This document shows, one piece after another, positions 23,447 through 35,218 of a DNA stretch of 64,000 nt. Source of the DNA: Echinarachnius parma. Its lineage: Eukaryota; Echinodermata; Echinoidea; Clypeasteroida; Echinarachniidae. A program made the translations under genes and the position numbers. The notes below the pieces were generated by a model, which was not told where the DNA came from, did not search any database, and saw nothing but the letters and a program-made list of their open reading frames with translations. How positions within the stretch are numbered: position 1 is the first letter of the stretch; the number at the start of each line of letters is the position of its first letter. The DNA lies in NCBI GenBank assembly GCA_037951105.1, contig JBAMJV010002060.1:59289-123288 (forward strand), read 5' to 3'.

Positions 23447-24170
23447 AAGCTTTTGAATTCAGCTGTTTAGAAATTGGAAGATTATTAAGTGCACATTGCA
23501 AGCATCATGTTATGAGCTGGGCTGCGTCCAATATGAACTTTAGCCTGATAGATACATATATTGCAAGCATTCTGATGGAACCCTGAATATCATCAGTCAT
23601 GGGATACCCACATTGGGAAGCGTATTGGGGGTCCAGGGGGCGAAGCCCCCGGACGCTTTGGGATTTGTAATATCCAGATATAAAGATGTTGTCTATATGT
23701 ATATATAGAGTTAACTATTCTCTAGTTTATTGGCTTTTGAATTAGCTGTTTAGAGATTGGAAGATTATTAAGTGCACATTACAAGCATCCTGTTATGATG
23801 AGGGCACTGTCCAAGTATGGATGAATTTTAGCCTGATAGATAAATACTGTCGATTGCAATCATCCTGATGGAGCCCTGAATAGAATAAATCAAGGGATCG
23901 CCTGAAAGTTTGCCAAGAGAGAAGTCCTGAATAAAACTATTTAATGAGTAGCCTACATGGCTGGTGCTGGGTCAAATAACCTTAATGAGGGTTCCAGGGG
24001 CGCAGCCCCGGAATATTGTGGATCTAAAAGTGGTTTAAAGAAGACTAGGGGCGGGGGGGGGGGGGATGATAATACAGGCCATCCCCCACCTGAAATATAT
24101 TTTTTTTTTTGGGGGGGGATATATCCCCCCCCACCCCCCCCCCCCCCCCCCCCCCCCCCCCGTGATCGAC
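23406..24170. repeat. G-run, duplicated ~285-bp unit and G/C-run hairpin in gene B intron
   Basis: A run of about 35 G at 23406-23443 is followed by a segment (23453-23650) repeated at 23738-23905 ('ctgtttagaaattggaagat' versus 'ctgtttagagattggaagat'). 'ccagggggcgaagcccccgg' at about 23633 and a related 'ccaggggcgcagccccgg' at about 23994 form short palindromes. 24051-24161 alternates G, T, G and long C runs that can pair. Simple-repeat and element debris; the open frames here are artefacts of homopolymers. Confidence 0.6.
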
Positions 24171-24428
24171 GCCCACTCATACACGTCATACAGTAATTCG
24201 TTGTAAAAGCTGGCGCAAATTGTCGCTTTTGTAACCGGAAAAGCAGTGTTCTTTTTCAATAAAACTTTCACACATCAAATGGAGATATATTACAATGATT
24301 TTGGTATAGGATTACAGTCGCAAATGTCATTTTGGGTAATATCTGACACTTTACAGGTGCACCTTTAACACTGAGTCGATAGGGACATAGCGAAATTTGC
24401 AGACAAAATCAGTTTTGTAACTGAGGTT

Positions 24429-24657
24429 TTAACATCGTATACAGTCAAACCTGTAAATAGTAACCACTTTAAAGGAAACAAGAACAGTGGCCGCTCTAAC
24501 CAGGTGTCTTTTATAAACATGTGTCATACAAATATTGTATACATTCTAACCTGTGTATAGTGAACACCAAAAGGAAACAATAAAAGTAGCCGCTATAAAC
24601 ATGTAACTTTATAGGCAAGTTCCATATACATACAGTCAAACCTGTGTATGATTAGGC
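24429..24657. repeat. ~70-110-bp satellite-like repeats, left block
   Basis: Three copies of 'agtcaaacctgtgtatagt' with 'gaccac..aaaggaaacaagaacagtggccgct'. The same unit recurs at 27215-27650. Confidence 0.6.
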
Positions 24658-25264
24658 CCTATATATATCGAATATATTACATATATTCGATTTATATAGC
24701 GTCTAATATAAAATTATCACTAGGCGCTTTACAAAAATAAAGAGATGATACACTTAAATTCATCTTAGATCGTTTACTATTTCACTTTGACATAATCATA
24801 ATTGTCTTATTCTAAGATTAAATAACAATTTACATATGCGTTATTAATTAAAACAAAAGCATAATAAAAAATCAATTAAAAACTGTCTGCTACAGATTAC
24901 ATAATTTACATATTAAAGATATGGGTTTTCACTGCATTTTTGTATGGTTCAAAGGAGGTCATGGATCGAATGTGATTGTTCAAGAGAGTGGGTGCAGTAA
25001 CTCTGATTGACCGGTTTTCGTAGTGCTGTTTGATGAATCTTGGAATATGAAGGAGATGTTGAATTTGTGAGCGAAGAGTGCGGGTTGGTGCGAAGCTGTA
25101 TAGGATATCAATGATGTACATGGGTGCAGCGCTGTAAAGTGCATTGAATGTAAGTAATAATAAACAAAATAATAATAGTAAAAATGGTCGCTACTTTATA
25201 TATAGCGCAATTTCCGTCCTTCGACGCTCGCGGCGCATCACTATTATTACCCTGGTCATCGGTT
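24658..25264. other. Gene B intron, no recognised feature
   Basis: Includes 'tatatattcgattatatagcgtctaatat' microsatellite-like sequence and an antisense frame at 24906-25121 without support. Nothing more recognised. Confidence 0.4.
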
Positions 25265-26955
25265 ACACTGTGAAAAAAAAGGGTAAATATTTACCCAATA
25301 TTTTACCCAACGTTGGAAGTATAGTCAACCTCAACAACTACTGGGCAATATTTTAACCAACGTTGTTGGGACATTAATGTGCCCAACTGTTGGGTAATTA
25401 CGAATATTTACCCAATATTTTACCCAACGTTGGAAGCATAGTCAACCTCAACAACTACTGGGCAATATTTTAACCAACGTTGTTGGGACATTAATGTGCC
25501 CAACTGTTGGGTAATATTTTGAACTAAGTTTTTGGGACATTAATGTGCCCAACTTTTTAACAAAGTAATTTACCCAGTATTTGGGCAAGACCTATAATAA
25601 TTATCCAGAAAATGACATAATTTTACTAAGTTGTTGAGTTATTATGATACCTCTCTGCAATCAATACAATTTGTTGGGCATTTTTCAGTTGCTTTAAACA
25701 ACAAATGGTCATTATCTGACTGCCCAGGACGAAAAACCAATTGAAATTACCTGAAATTACCAATTGAAAATTACCAATTGAAAATTCCAAATTGGTATTC
25801 CCAATTGAAACTAGTTCGCAATTCGGACGTATGAGACATGTGGTCCAAATCATGTGGCATAATCACACACAACTGGTCTATTTAGACTTCCTAAGTGCAA
25901 TCTGGCTGTGCCAGGTTAGGAATGAATTCATAATACGCACACAGCATGTCGCGTATATATATCACATGTGTAATATACATAACAAGTGGTTATGAAAACA
26001 AATCAAGTCAAATTCAACAGAAAACCAATTGTATAACAAGGTTAACATGTGATGCAAAGTTTGTCATAATAATTCTTACATAAAACACTAACGATTGACA
26101 CATGAATAACGAAAGAATTTTACTTCAAAATTAATATTTGTTCATATTTTGTGATTTTTTGTTGAAATCACAGTGGCACGCACGTATACAGATTACCACT
26201 CAGTAGGGCAATTACTTGCCCAACAATAGGACATCTATTTTTTGGCAGCAGCAGAGTAAAAATTTGCTTAAGTATTGGTCAAACAATGCCCAAACAACAA
26301 AACAGTTACCAACGTATATATTACCCAACAAAAAACTTACCACCGTAAATTTACTCTTTTGTTTCCACAGTGGCACGCACGTATACAGTTTACCACTCGG
26401 CAGGGCAATTACTTGCCCAACAATTGGACATCTGCATTTGGGCAACGGCAGAGTAAAAATTTGCTTAAGTATTGGTCAAATAATGGCCAACAAAATAATT
26501 ACCAACGTATATATTACCCAACAAAAAAATTACCAACGTAAATTTACTCTATTTTTCACAGTGGTACGCACGTATACAGTTTACCACTCGGCAGGGCAAT
26601 TACTTGCCCAACAATTGGACATCTGTATTTGGGCAACGGCAGAGTAAAAATTTGCTTAAGAGTTGGTCAAATAATGCCCAACAAAACAATTACCAACGTA
26701 TATATTACCCAACAAAAACATTACCAACGTAAATTTACTCTATTTTCACAGTGGCACGCACGTATACAGTTTACCACTCAGCAGGGCAATTACTTGCCCA
26801 ACAATTGGATATCTGTATTTGGGCAACGGCAGAGTACAACTTTGCTTAAGTATTGGTCAAATATTGCCCAACAAAACAGTAACCAACGTATTTATTACCC
26901 CCCCCCCCCCAAAAAAAAATACCCAACGTAAATGTACTACTTTTTTTCACAGTGT
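25265..26955. mobile_element. 1.69-kb TIR element with internal ACCCAACGTT repeats
   Basis: The left end ACACTGTGAAAAAAAAGG and the right end CTTTTTTTCACAGTGT are inverted. The interior is packed with 'ttacccaa' and 'accaacgt' words on one strand. It has two copies of a 117-bp unit (25291-25524) and four units of about 190 bp (26173-26950). Each 190-bp unit ends with TTTTTCACAGTG, the same as the element terminus. No transposase was seen; open frames across the units are repeat artefacts. Non-autonomous DNA element in the largest gene B intron. Confidence 0.7.
26173..26950. repeat. Four tandem ~190-bp units
   Basis: Units start at 26173, 26370, 26561 and 26751 with GTGG(C/T)ACGCACGTATACAG, followed by 'caattacttgcccaacaat' and 'aaaatttgcttaagtattgg'. 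The spacing is 197, 191 and 190 bp. A C10A9 tract at 26900 interrupts the last unit. Confidence 0.82.
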
Positions 26956-27214
26956 ACATAATGCACTCAATCCAGTACACAAAGTGCACATTGTCCACTC
27001 CCGGGGGAGTATTCCAGCTGGCAACCTCGTAGGAGCACACAGTGCTAAGTAACTCTTTTCCATCCTTCCGGGAGAAGTAGAAGTATTTTGAATTGAATGC
27101 GTCTGTCATTTGGTAACCAGTGGAGTGAGGATAGGATGGATGTGATGTGCTCGTTTCGGCGTGTTGTCTTGTTTTTTTGGCTGTTACTTTCTGTATTATT
27201 TGAAGTTTCTTGAT

Positions 27215-27650
27215 GTATAGTGACGACACAAGGGAAACAAAAACATTGGCCGCTACAATCAGGTGACCTTTTAGGACAGCTTCCATACAATTGTATTAAG
27301 TCAAACATGTGAATAGTGACCACTCAAGCGAAACAAGAACATTGGCAACTATAATCAGACCTGTGACCTTTATATACAGGTTCCAAAATATCGTGTACTG
27401 TCTAACATGCGTATAGTGACCACCCAATGAAAACAAGGAGAGTGAGCGCTGTAATCAGATGTCCTTTAAAAGACAGGTTTCATAAAATCGCATGCTTATA
27501 GTCAAACCTGTGTAAAGTGACCACCCAATGCAGGCAAGAAAAGTGTACGCTTAAAACTGGTTACCATTATATACATATTATACAGCAACCTGTGTAAAGT
27601 GACCACAGAAGGGAAACAAGAAACAGACCGCTACAATCTATCAGGCCATA
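27215..27650. repeat. Satellite-like repeats, right block
   Basis: About five degenerate copies of 'gtgaccacccaa..gaaacaagaa' with '..cgctataatcagg' and 'gtgacctttatatacaggtt', spaced 65-90 bp, related to 24429-24657. Single diverged copies continue to about 28580. Confidence 0.62.
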
Positions 27651-28127
27651 GTTCATCCAGACGTTGGACAAAGCCCTCCTCATGACTTTTCCATTCTCTT
27701 CTATCTCTAGCTATCTTGTGCCACGTGGCCGTTCCCAATGTATGATGTTATCCCTCCATCTTTTCTTTTGCCTTATTCTTCTTTTCTTTCCTATTCTTGG
27801 TTGCCATTCTGTTAAACGATATGTCCATCTATTGTCCTGAAGTCTACATGCCCAGCCCATCTCCATTTCGATTGTCTTACTTTCTCCATAATGTATTTAA
27901 CCTTATATTCTGTCTTATGACTTTGTTATTGATTTTGTATCTCAGATATAAATTCAGCATTTTTATCTCCATAGCTTGTTGTTTTTTTCATTGTGCATAA
28001 TTATTCAAATAACTTGCTTTCCCTGTTAAAACCTGTCACCTGTTTTTTCCAGGTCTTTAATTGACGCTACAATTAGGTGACCTTTATAAACAAGTTCCAT
28101 AATCTACCAAAGTCCGGTTTCTTTTTG
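27651..28127. other. Gene B intron, pyrimidine-rich
   Basis: No gene recognised. 27700-28050 is T/C-rich on the plus strand and may be an old element remnant. Confidence 0.35.
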
Positions 28128-28545
28128 TTTTACTCGCACTGTATAACTCCGCCCTGGCTTGCACACCCCACCAGGCCGGTCCCAAGCCCGGACAAGGAGG
28201 AGGGTTAGGCGTGGGGCCAGCGACATCACACTGTAAGATACCCAGTGCTACAGAAACGACAGGAAATTAAACAAATCTATCCGGTAGAATGAAAGAAGTT
28301 GTCCAGGCAACTGGACGTATGACGGCGGGGGATCAAAGCCGAGAGGAAGTTCTCAGCCCGAGAGTGGATGTTCTCAGCCCGAGAGTGGATGTTCTGTCAA
28401 AAAGACTTAAAAGGCAGAGGATTCTCCCTCAACACAGCCCCCCATCAAGCCCATGTAGTAGCAGATAGAGCCAGATGGAGATCCATCCTGTCGCCTCAAG
28501 CGCCTGATGGCACAAACGAGGATTGAGTGAGTGAGTCCATAACAT
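28128..28545 (+). mobile_element. 3' fragment of a non-LTR retrotransposon
   Basis: GC-richer than its surroundings. 'caggccggtcccaagcccgg' is followed near the end by a frame VADRARWRSILSPQAPDG and a stop (about 28458-28527), like the basic C-terminal tail of LINE ORF2 proteins. It finishes with 'gattgagtgagtgagtcc', a short tandem repeat of the kind found at some LINE 3' ends. The 5' part is missing, as in 5'-truncated insertions. Family not assigned. Confidence 0.5.
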
Positions 28546-28952
28546 TTATATGGAACCCGTCTGATATGTCACCTGTATATAGTGGCTATTTGGACCATTG
28601 TGTGACTATAACATAGCGTTTAGTATGTACAAAATACTGCTTACTTTTGTGCATTGTGCACCGGTTCGTATTGTATGGTACACGTCATGAGAAATATAGT
28701 GATGTGTGCAGCATTATCAAACGTGCTCTTTGTCGTTTTAGTTATTGTTTGCTTCCTTACCTCATAGTATTCAAGACATTGATGATAAGAATTCAATCGA
28801 TTTCATCGAAAGCATTTATACCAGGAAGCGGGTAACTATCCCTTTTTACACGATTGAAAACAACGTCAGGTAACATACCTTGCTAATGTTGGTCTAAACT
28901 TGTCATAGCATTTATAAACAAGACATTAGGGTTGAGATTGGTGTAGCCTTAC

Positions 28953-29315
28953 CCGTTAAAATCATTGATGTTACTACCATCCGAACACGAAGAAGTCTGT
29001 TCCTAGCTGGGAAGTAAATCCTGATCCAGGCAGCGTTGCTAACAGTGATTACGTCACTAGGGAGGGTTCCCCCGCTAAATCTCGCCAGTCTGGTATCATT
29101 GTCCATGTCTGATCCATCACCGATCTCAAGGATCTCGCTATTATCTTTGAAACAAAGTTGTTCGAAGGAGAGGCTGATTCTGTGGTCGAACGACGTGTTG
29201 AAGATCAGCGAAGTCCATTCTGACATCGCTGTGCCAATAGGTCTCGTGGAATTCATTGTTTCACCCCTTTCGGTCGAAAAAAGAAGACTGGATTTCTCAG
29301 GAACAGAGTGATAAT
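28953..29315 (-). CDS. Gene B, CUB3 exon
   Basis: 363 bp, phase 1-1, open throughout. Acceptor TTTTCAG before 29315, donor ACGG|GTAAGGC after 28953. It encodes DYHSVPEKSSLLFSTERG, 'SEWTSLIFNTSFDHRISLSF', 'QLCFKDNSEILEIGDGSDMD', 'TRLARFSGGTLPSDVITVSN' and 'RNRLLRVRMVVTSM'. It is a CUB-like sandwich, recognised mainly by its EIGDG turn, the SDVI.VSNAAW strand and close paralogy. One cysteine. The gene A counterpart has a stop where this copy reads Asp-Asn. Confidence 0.86.
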
Positions 29316-29677
29316 CTGAAAAAACAGAATATGAGGGAAAATGTGTCGTGTAAAGTCACCATGGTGACATTTTGTTCAACATAATGCTCATAAAGTATGG
29401 GCAGGTATGGGGCCCAACCCCATGTTCCTACATGATACACTCCTACAATATATGTGTAATAAACTATTCCTTTCATATTATTTGCAGCAGATGCCAACAT
29501 TATTAGGAAGATAAACAATATATACACCCACTACAATCCCAAAAGGCTCCATTGTTTGGTTTAGGTTATAGTAATACTATTTACAGTGATGATAAGGTAA
29601 TGTGAACATGGTATATAAAACTCTCAGTTGAATGCCATCCCGACCTTCCATTTAGGATCTTGAAAAAAGATACTCAC

Positions 29678-30073
29678 GAGTTGTGTTCGAAGAAGTAGAC
29701 CTATTCTGAGGCCTGACAGCACGCATCCGTATGAAAAACCATCTATTTGTACCGCAACAATTACTGCTGAAAATGATCTTAAATGACGACGTCTCCGGAG
29801 TAAGTTCAGTTTCCAAGCTGTCCAGCTCGTGAACACCGCTAAACCTTTTCCACTTGTTACAGAAGTCACCGCCGATGGAAAACTTGTCTACACCATCCCC
29901 AAAGAAGAGAAAGTCATAACCAGCTTCTATGCTGAAGCGCTCTACAGTGACCAGTACAGAGAGTCCTTCGGGAACTCGTATGTCCCATAACTGGAAGGCA
30001 TTCCTTGGATAGCCGCTTGGGTAATTTGGCGTAATAATGGAAAAGTCGTCGTCCTCCTCCAGCAGTGTAGCAT
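29678..30073 (-). CDS. Gene B, CUB2 exon
   Basis: 396 bp, phase 1-1, open. Acceptor ACAG before 30073, donor CTC|GTGAGTA after 29678. It encodes DATLLEEDDDFSIITPNYPS, 'GYPRNAFQLWDIRVPEGLSV', 'ERFSIEAGYDFLFFGDGVDK', 'FCNKWKRFSG' and 'SSFKIIFSSNCCG'. This is the clearest CUB module of the set: the PNYPSGYP start, the W.I..P.G strand and the GYDFLFFGDG loop. The YD Asp is one of the usual CUB calcium ligands, but the cysteine normally next to it is replaced. It ends 'STSSNTTRE', with a possible N-glycosylation site. Confidence 0.88.
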
Positions 30074-30282
30074 CTGTAATTAAAGAAAGTGGGGTTATTT
30101 TCCAATAATACACCATCCAAGGAAGTAGGCCAATATGCATTCATCTTAAATGTAACATATATCCCTAACAAACATGTTATTATGGCTTGAACAGTAAAGA
30201 ACGAATATAAAGAAACAAACCCTAAATTATACATAGCATAATTCTCAATTAATTCCACATGAACAAATTCATGTTGTGTTTA

Positions 30283-30400
30283 AGGGATAGTTGAGTTTTG
30301 GTATAGAGGGCGCTACCCAAACAATTTGAAAGAGCATACAATTTAATTACAGAGTACACTTTATTTGATACAAATCGGTTCAGAAATGGCTTAAAGGGAA
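30283..30400. repeat. Partial MITE family 1 copy
   Basis: 'aagggatagttgagttttgg' followed by 'agagggcgct' and, further in, 'aaatcggttcagaaatggct'. One end only, truncated. Confidence 0.5.
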
Positions 30401-30843
30401 ATGCCAGTAGTGGGAAACGCACCACACCCAAACAATTAAATGTACACTCTTATTACCAATCATGTGAAAGAATATATTTTTACTAATACGGGATGATACA
30501 AATTTGGCCTAGAAACCGCCTACTAATTGATATATTTGGTCAATTATAAAGCTATCTACTGTGGATTGATATCTCGCCGATGGTTGTATGTTGATATACA
30601 GCCTCGTGCGATGCGTGATAATCCTATAGCAAATGCGCACATGGTAATTCGCACGAGCGAATCGCTCGAACGAGCGTATCTATGTGGCCAGCGCAGACGG
30701 GCAAAACTGACGGGGAATTTAGGCTCAATGTCAGCGGCTTTCATAAACGTTTTAACTTATATTTCTACACTTAACGATACTAAGGTTCGGATTTTTCCAC
30801 ACACGCCCCTTTGTATGCTATTTCACCAATACTAATCAATTAA

Positions 30844-32440
30844 GGGCCGGTCACATTTCCAGTAGTGGACGTAGTTGAACGTAGTGGAGGCTAACGTTGT
30901 TGGTCATAGTTAAACGTAGTTGAAGGTAGTTGAACGTACCGGCATCCGTACCGTACCGTAGATGTCCGTGATGCTAACTTGGTATTAATACGGGGGAGCC
31001 GTGATCTTCGATTTAATATTTGATGGGCCGGTCATACTTACGGTAGTGGACGTAGTGATCCGTAGGATAATTAAATATGGGTCAAACGTGGTGTAAGTAC
31101 GTTAAACTAGGTTAAACTACGATAAAATACGTAAAGGTACGGTGATGAGCCACAGAAGAGTACAGATAAGTACGTTCAAGTACCATAAACTACGCTACAC
31201 TGCGGTAATGCGGGTGCAGCTCGAGCACGGACAGGTACGGAGTGGTACGTCTGACTACGCTTGAGTACGGTAGACTACGGAAGCAACTACACTAGACTAC
31301 GCTAGACTACGCTAAGCAACGTCAATACGGTATATTTATCAACTCCACAGGGGAGTATGCAGCCAGCCCGCGGTCTGGTACGGCCATTGTCCGCTCGTGA
31401 AATTTGTCTTATTTGTTTGCTTAAACATATCTGGATCAAGACTGTCGATGCTGGTTTTGTGCGCGGTAATGTACGTTAGAGTGCGCTAGCGTACATTTAA
31501 GTACGTAACGAAGTACGTTAGAATACGCTAGACTTCGTTAGACAACGTTAGACTACGTTGAACTTCGGTTTAGTACGTTATTACTACGGATGCCTTTAAC
31601 GTACCGCTCTTTTGAACATGACGTGTTCAAAAATTAAATCGAAGATCACGGCTCCCTCGAGTTAATACCAAGTTAGCATCACGGAGAACTACGGTACGAT
31701 ACGGATGCTAGTACGTTCAACTACCTTCAACTTCGTTCAACTACGATCAACAACGGTAGCCACCACTACGTTCAACTACGTCCACTACTGCAAGTATGAC
31801 CGGCCCTTGAACATGTTCAAAAGAGAGCTACGTTAAAGGCATCCGTAATGCTAACCTACTAAACCGAAGTATAACGTAGTCTAACGAAGTCTAACGTAGT
31901 CTAACGTATTTCGCTATGTACTCAAACGTATTTCGCTATGTACTCAAACGTACTCTAGCGCAATCTAACGTACTTTACCGTGCACAAACCCAGCATCGGC
32001 ACTCTTGATCCAGACATGTTTAAGCAAATAAATTAGACAATTTTCACAGAACTGCTCTGTTGGAAAAAGCGCACAATGGCCACACCGCGAGCTGGCTGCA
32101 TACTCCGTGAGGAGTTGCTAAATATACTGTATTGACGTTCTTTAGCGTAGTCTAGCGTAGTCTAGCGTAGTGGCTTCCGTAGTCTACCGTACTCAAGTGT
32201 ACTCAGACGTACCACTCAGTACCTGTCAGTGAGCGAGCTGCACCCGCATTATCGAAGTCTAACGTAGTCTAGCGTAGTTTACTGTACTTTAACGTACGTA
32301 TCTGTACTCTTCTGTGGCTCATCATTGTACCTTAACGTAGTTCACGTAGTTTAACCTAGTTTGACGTACTTACACCACGTCTGACCCACATTTAATAACC
32401 CTACGGATTACTACGTCCACTACGTAAATTTGACCGGCCC
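30844..32440. mobile_element. Nested GGGCCGGTCAC family element in gene B
   Basis: Starts GGGCCGGTCACATTT and ends AAATTTGACCGGCCC. A second element (31025-31806) is inserted within it, repeating the self-nesting at 7168-10560. The interior is dense in CGTAG/GTACG words. No coding capacity. Confidence 0.68.
31025..31806. mobile_element. GGGCCGGTCAT TIR element inside its relative
   Basis: 782 bp, ends GGGCCGGTCATACTTACGGT and GCAAGTATGACCGGCCC, close in length and sequence to 9550-10359. Confidence 0.7.
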
Positions 32441-32448
32441 TTAATTAA

Positions 32449-32730
32449 GGGCCGGTCATACTTACGGTAGAGGACGTAGTTGAACGTAGTGGAGGCTAAC
32501 GGAATTGAACGGAGTTGAACGTAGTTGAAGGTAGTTGAACGTACCGGCATCCGTACCGTACCGTAGTTGACCGTGATGCTAACTTGGTATTGACTCGGGG
32601 GAGCCGTAATCCTCGATTAAATTTGTGAACATGTTCAACAGAGCGGTACGTTAAAGGCATCCGTGATGCTTACCTACTAAACCGAAGTCTAACGTAGTCT
32701 AACGCAATATAACGTAGTCTAACATGCACA
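32449..32730. mobile_element. Truncated GGGCCGGTCAT element
   Basis: Starts GGGCCGGTCATACTTACGGT eight bases after the previous element ends and runs about 280 bp, ending where a MITE family 1 fragment (about 32740-32968) begins. Confidence 0.6.
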
Positions 32731-33275
32731 ATATTTAAGTAAAAATGGTTAAAACCAATACTTTTTTAGAGAGCACCCTTTGAGTTTTAACTGCTCTTTT
32801 GTAATGATAACAGGCGATTTAACTTAGTCATTTGTATTTTTTTTTATTCCTTTCGAGCATGGTGGAGTTATAACTGTTAGTTTGTAATGTAATGGCGCAG
32901 GTATTGGTTACTCAAATTCAGTTTGACCAAAACTGTACTCTCTTTACCAAAACTCAAGTATCCCTTGAATTCGTGTTCGGACAAGCAGTAAAGAATTGTA
33001 TACTCTGATAGGTTCATGTAGGTTGTATCACAGAACATGCACACATAAAATGCGTTGACAGATTTAATAAAGGGTAGCAAAAAAGACATAAGTATAATCT
33101 GACATAAATATAATTTAGAATACAGGAGACAGAGACTTTATATTTTTGGTAAGCTCTATGATCGGGTGCACTTATACTTTTGATTATGAATTTATTTTTG
33201 TTTCAATATAATTTCATAATACAAAGACATAATACAAAGAATACAAAACAATTACGTTCAAAAATGAATAGCGAC

Positions 33276-33838
33276 TTAAAGGGATAGTTGAGTTTTGGTA
33301 GAGAGGGCGCGAGACTACTTATTTTTTTGTGAGGTAATGAAAAACAGAGTGTAACATTTGAAAGAGCATAATATTTAAATAATAAAATCATCTTTGTTTG
33401 ATCAAAATCGGTTCAGAGACGGCTGAAATATCCATAAATATAACAATTTGTAATAAAGCTGGGGCCCCAGGTTTATTATAGAATTTTGAACCAGCCGTTA
33501 AAAATATTTTTAAAATGCTTCCTCTTTTCAAAAAGTTACAAAATAGGTATTTAAATAGTTGTTGGTTATTTCTCTATCTAATCACTATTTCAACAAAACA
33601 TCACATGCACAATATTGTATTCAAAATGGTTGAAACCGATGAGTGTTTAGAGAGCGCCCTCTTACGTTTTAACGGCTCTTTTTGAATGATAACATGATCT
33701 TTACTACGTCATTTGTAATTTTGTGTTCCTTTCTAGTTATAACTATTAGTTTGTAATGTAATGATGCATGTTTTGGTTACTAAAATTCAGTTTCACCAAA
33801 ACTGTACTCTCCTTACCAGAACTCAACTATCCCTTTAA
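33276..33838. mobile_element. MITE family 1, copy
   Basis: TTAAAGGGATAGTTGAGTTT at the left and AGAACTCAACTATCCCTTTAA at the right, 563 bp, with TTAA at both edges. Interior words 'gatcaaaatcggttcagaga' and 'gaatgataacatgatc' match other copies. Confidence 0.75.
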
Positions 33839-33911
33839 TCAGGAACATAATAAATGGTGCCAATAGCAAAAAAGATAACATCGCTCAGAAAAGTACCGAA
33901 TATAAATGTTG

Positions 33912-34281
33912 ACATTGTCCAAATCCTCAAAATCCAATTGGAATGCTAGCGGTTCCCTCATACCTTGTTGTATTCGTATTAACAATACAATCATGGGACA
34001 TGTTTTTTTTTTCTTCAAATTTCCCTTTCGTTAAAAAGATATTTACGATTGAAGTGTTCAGATCTTAAATAATCCAACCGATCGCAAAACCGTGTACAAA
34101 GTTAGTGCAATGAGTTTGTGAACATCACTTTATATTTTTGCTCATTACTCGGCCATATAGCGACCATTTGACTTGAAATTTTCACACAATACCCTGTGGA
34201 CATATCAGATAATAACAATATACATAATATCAACCATTCATCACTTCTTGCACATGTCAACAGAGTTACTAGATCCTTTTA
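33912..34281 (-). mobile_element. MITE family 2, inverted diverged copy
   Basis: Reads 'acattgtccaaatcctcaaaa' to 'caacagagttactagatcc', the complement of the complete copies at 38668-39054 and 63169-63555. The outer TTAA sites are not clear. Confidence 0.6.
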
Positions 34282-34307
34282 ACAATAATATGAACGGGCT
34301 CATCATT

Positions 34308-34829
34308 TTAAAGGGGTAGTTAAGTTTTGGTATAGAGGGCGCTGCACAAAACAATTTTGTTGTGATAAGATGAAAAGTGAGTGTAAAACTTGTAAAAGCA
34401 TACAATTTTAATGGCAGAATTAACTTTATTTGATCAAAATCGGTTCAAAAACGGCTGATTATCCAATTGGAATAAATCTAGGGCCAAGATTTAATCGATA
34501 ATTTTTAATTATAAAAATGCTTACACTTTTTCAAAAATTTTCAAAAGAGGTTTTTGAATAGTTGTTGATTCTCGCTTTTTAATAATTATTTCAACTAAAC
34601 ATCACATGCATAATTTTGTATGAAAAATGGTTGAAACCAATGCTGTTTTAGAGATTGCCCTCTTGTGATTTAATGGTTCTTTTTTAAATGATAAAAGGCA
34701 TTTTACTTGGTCGTTTGTAATTTTCAATACCTTTCGATCATGGTGGAATTATAACTATCAGTTTGTAGTGTTATTGTGCAGGTTTTTGGTTACTACAGCT
34801 CAGCCTTACCAAAACTGTACTACCCTTTG
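34308..34829. mobile_element. MITE family 1, copy
   Basis: TTAAAGGGGTAGTTAAGTTT to 'aaaactgtactaccctttgg', about 520 bp, with an eroded right end. A run of about 23 G follows at 34868. Confidence 0.7.
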
Positions 34830-35148
34830 GGCAGTCCTTGGTATTTGAGTAGCGTTGTCGTACTGATGGGGGGGGGGGGGGGGGGGGGGGGAGACTCACA
34901 CCTTATGTATACATATATCTTTTTTTAAACAACATTTCCCCGTATAGTTTTTTTCTTCTTCAAATTATGGTGCTCCCTGAAAAGAATATTAACATTATAA
35001 ATAGGGTACTTATGTTACAAACTAAAAGCAAAACACAAAAACAATTTTGGAATGAGATGTAATATTGGGTGCAGATAGAATATGCAAATGAAGGTTGGAA
35101 AGCAACAACATGTTATGTAAAATATTGTATATTTATAAAATGACATAC

Positions 35149-35218
35149 CTGCCACAAGAGCCGAGGTGATATCGACTGTAAGATCTAAATTATATCGTAC
35201 TAACGCCAATATGCGGTC
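35149..35218 (-). CDS. Gene B, short CUB1 C-terminal segment
   Basis: The minus strand reads KDRILALVRYNLDLTVDITS and then 'ALVA' to a GGCAG|GTATGT donor, phase 1, joining in frame to CUB2 ('DATLLEE'). Two acceptors are possible: AAAAG just before DRILAL (present only in this copy), or TTTAG, giving the 36-bp microexon 35149-35184. The sequence aligns with the final CUB strand of CUB3. How it joins the upstream CUB1 exon is unresolved. Confidence 0.48.

Noticed and set aside
23953-24271. Gly-rich and Pro-rich frames
   Set aside because: Products of G and C homopolymers.
26216-26931. Several overlapping plus-strand frames of 77-143 aa
   Set aside because: They repeat with the 190-bp tandem units and are internal to a non-autonomous element.
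26173-26950. Regular repeats considered as a CRISPR array
   Set aside because: Units of about 190 bp are repeated whole, with no short repeat/unique spacer pattern, and the genome is eukaryotic.
30527-30835. 102-aa plus-strand frame upstream of the CGTAG element
   Set aside because: No family resemblance, in an intron of gene B, not repeated in A or C.
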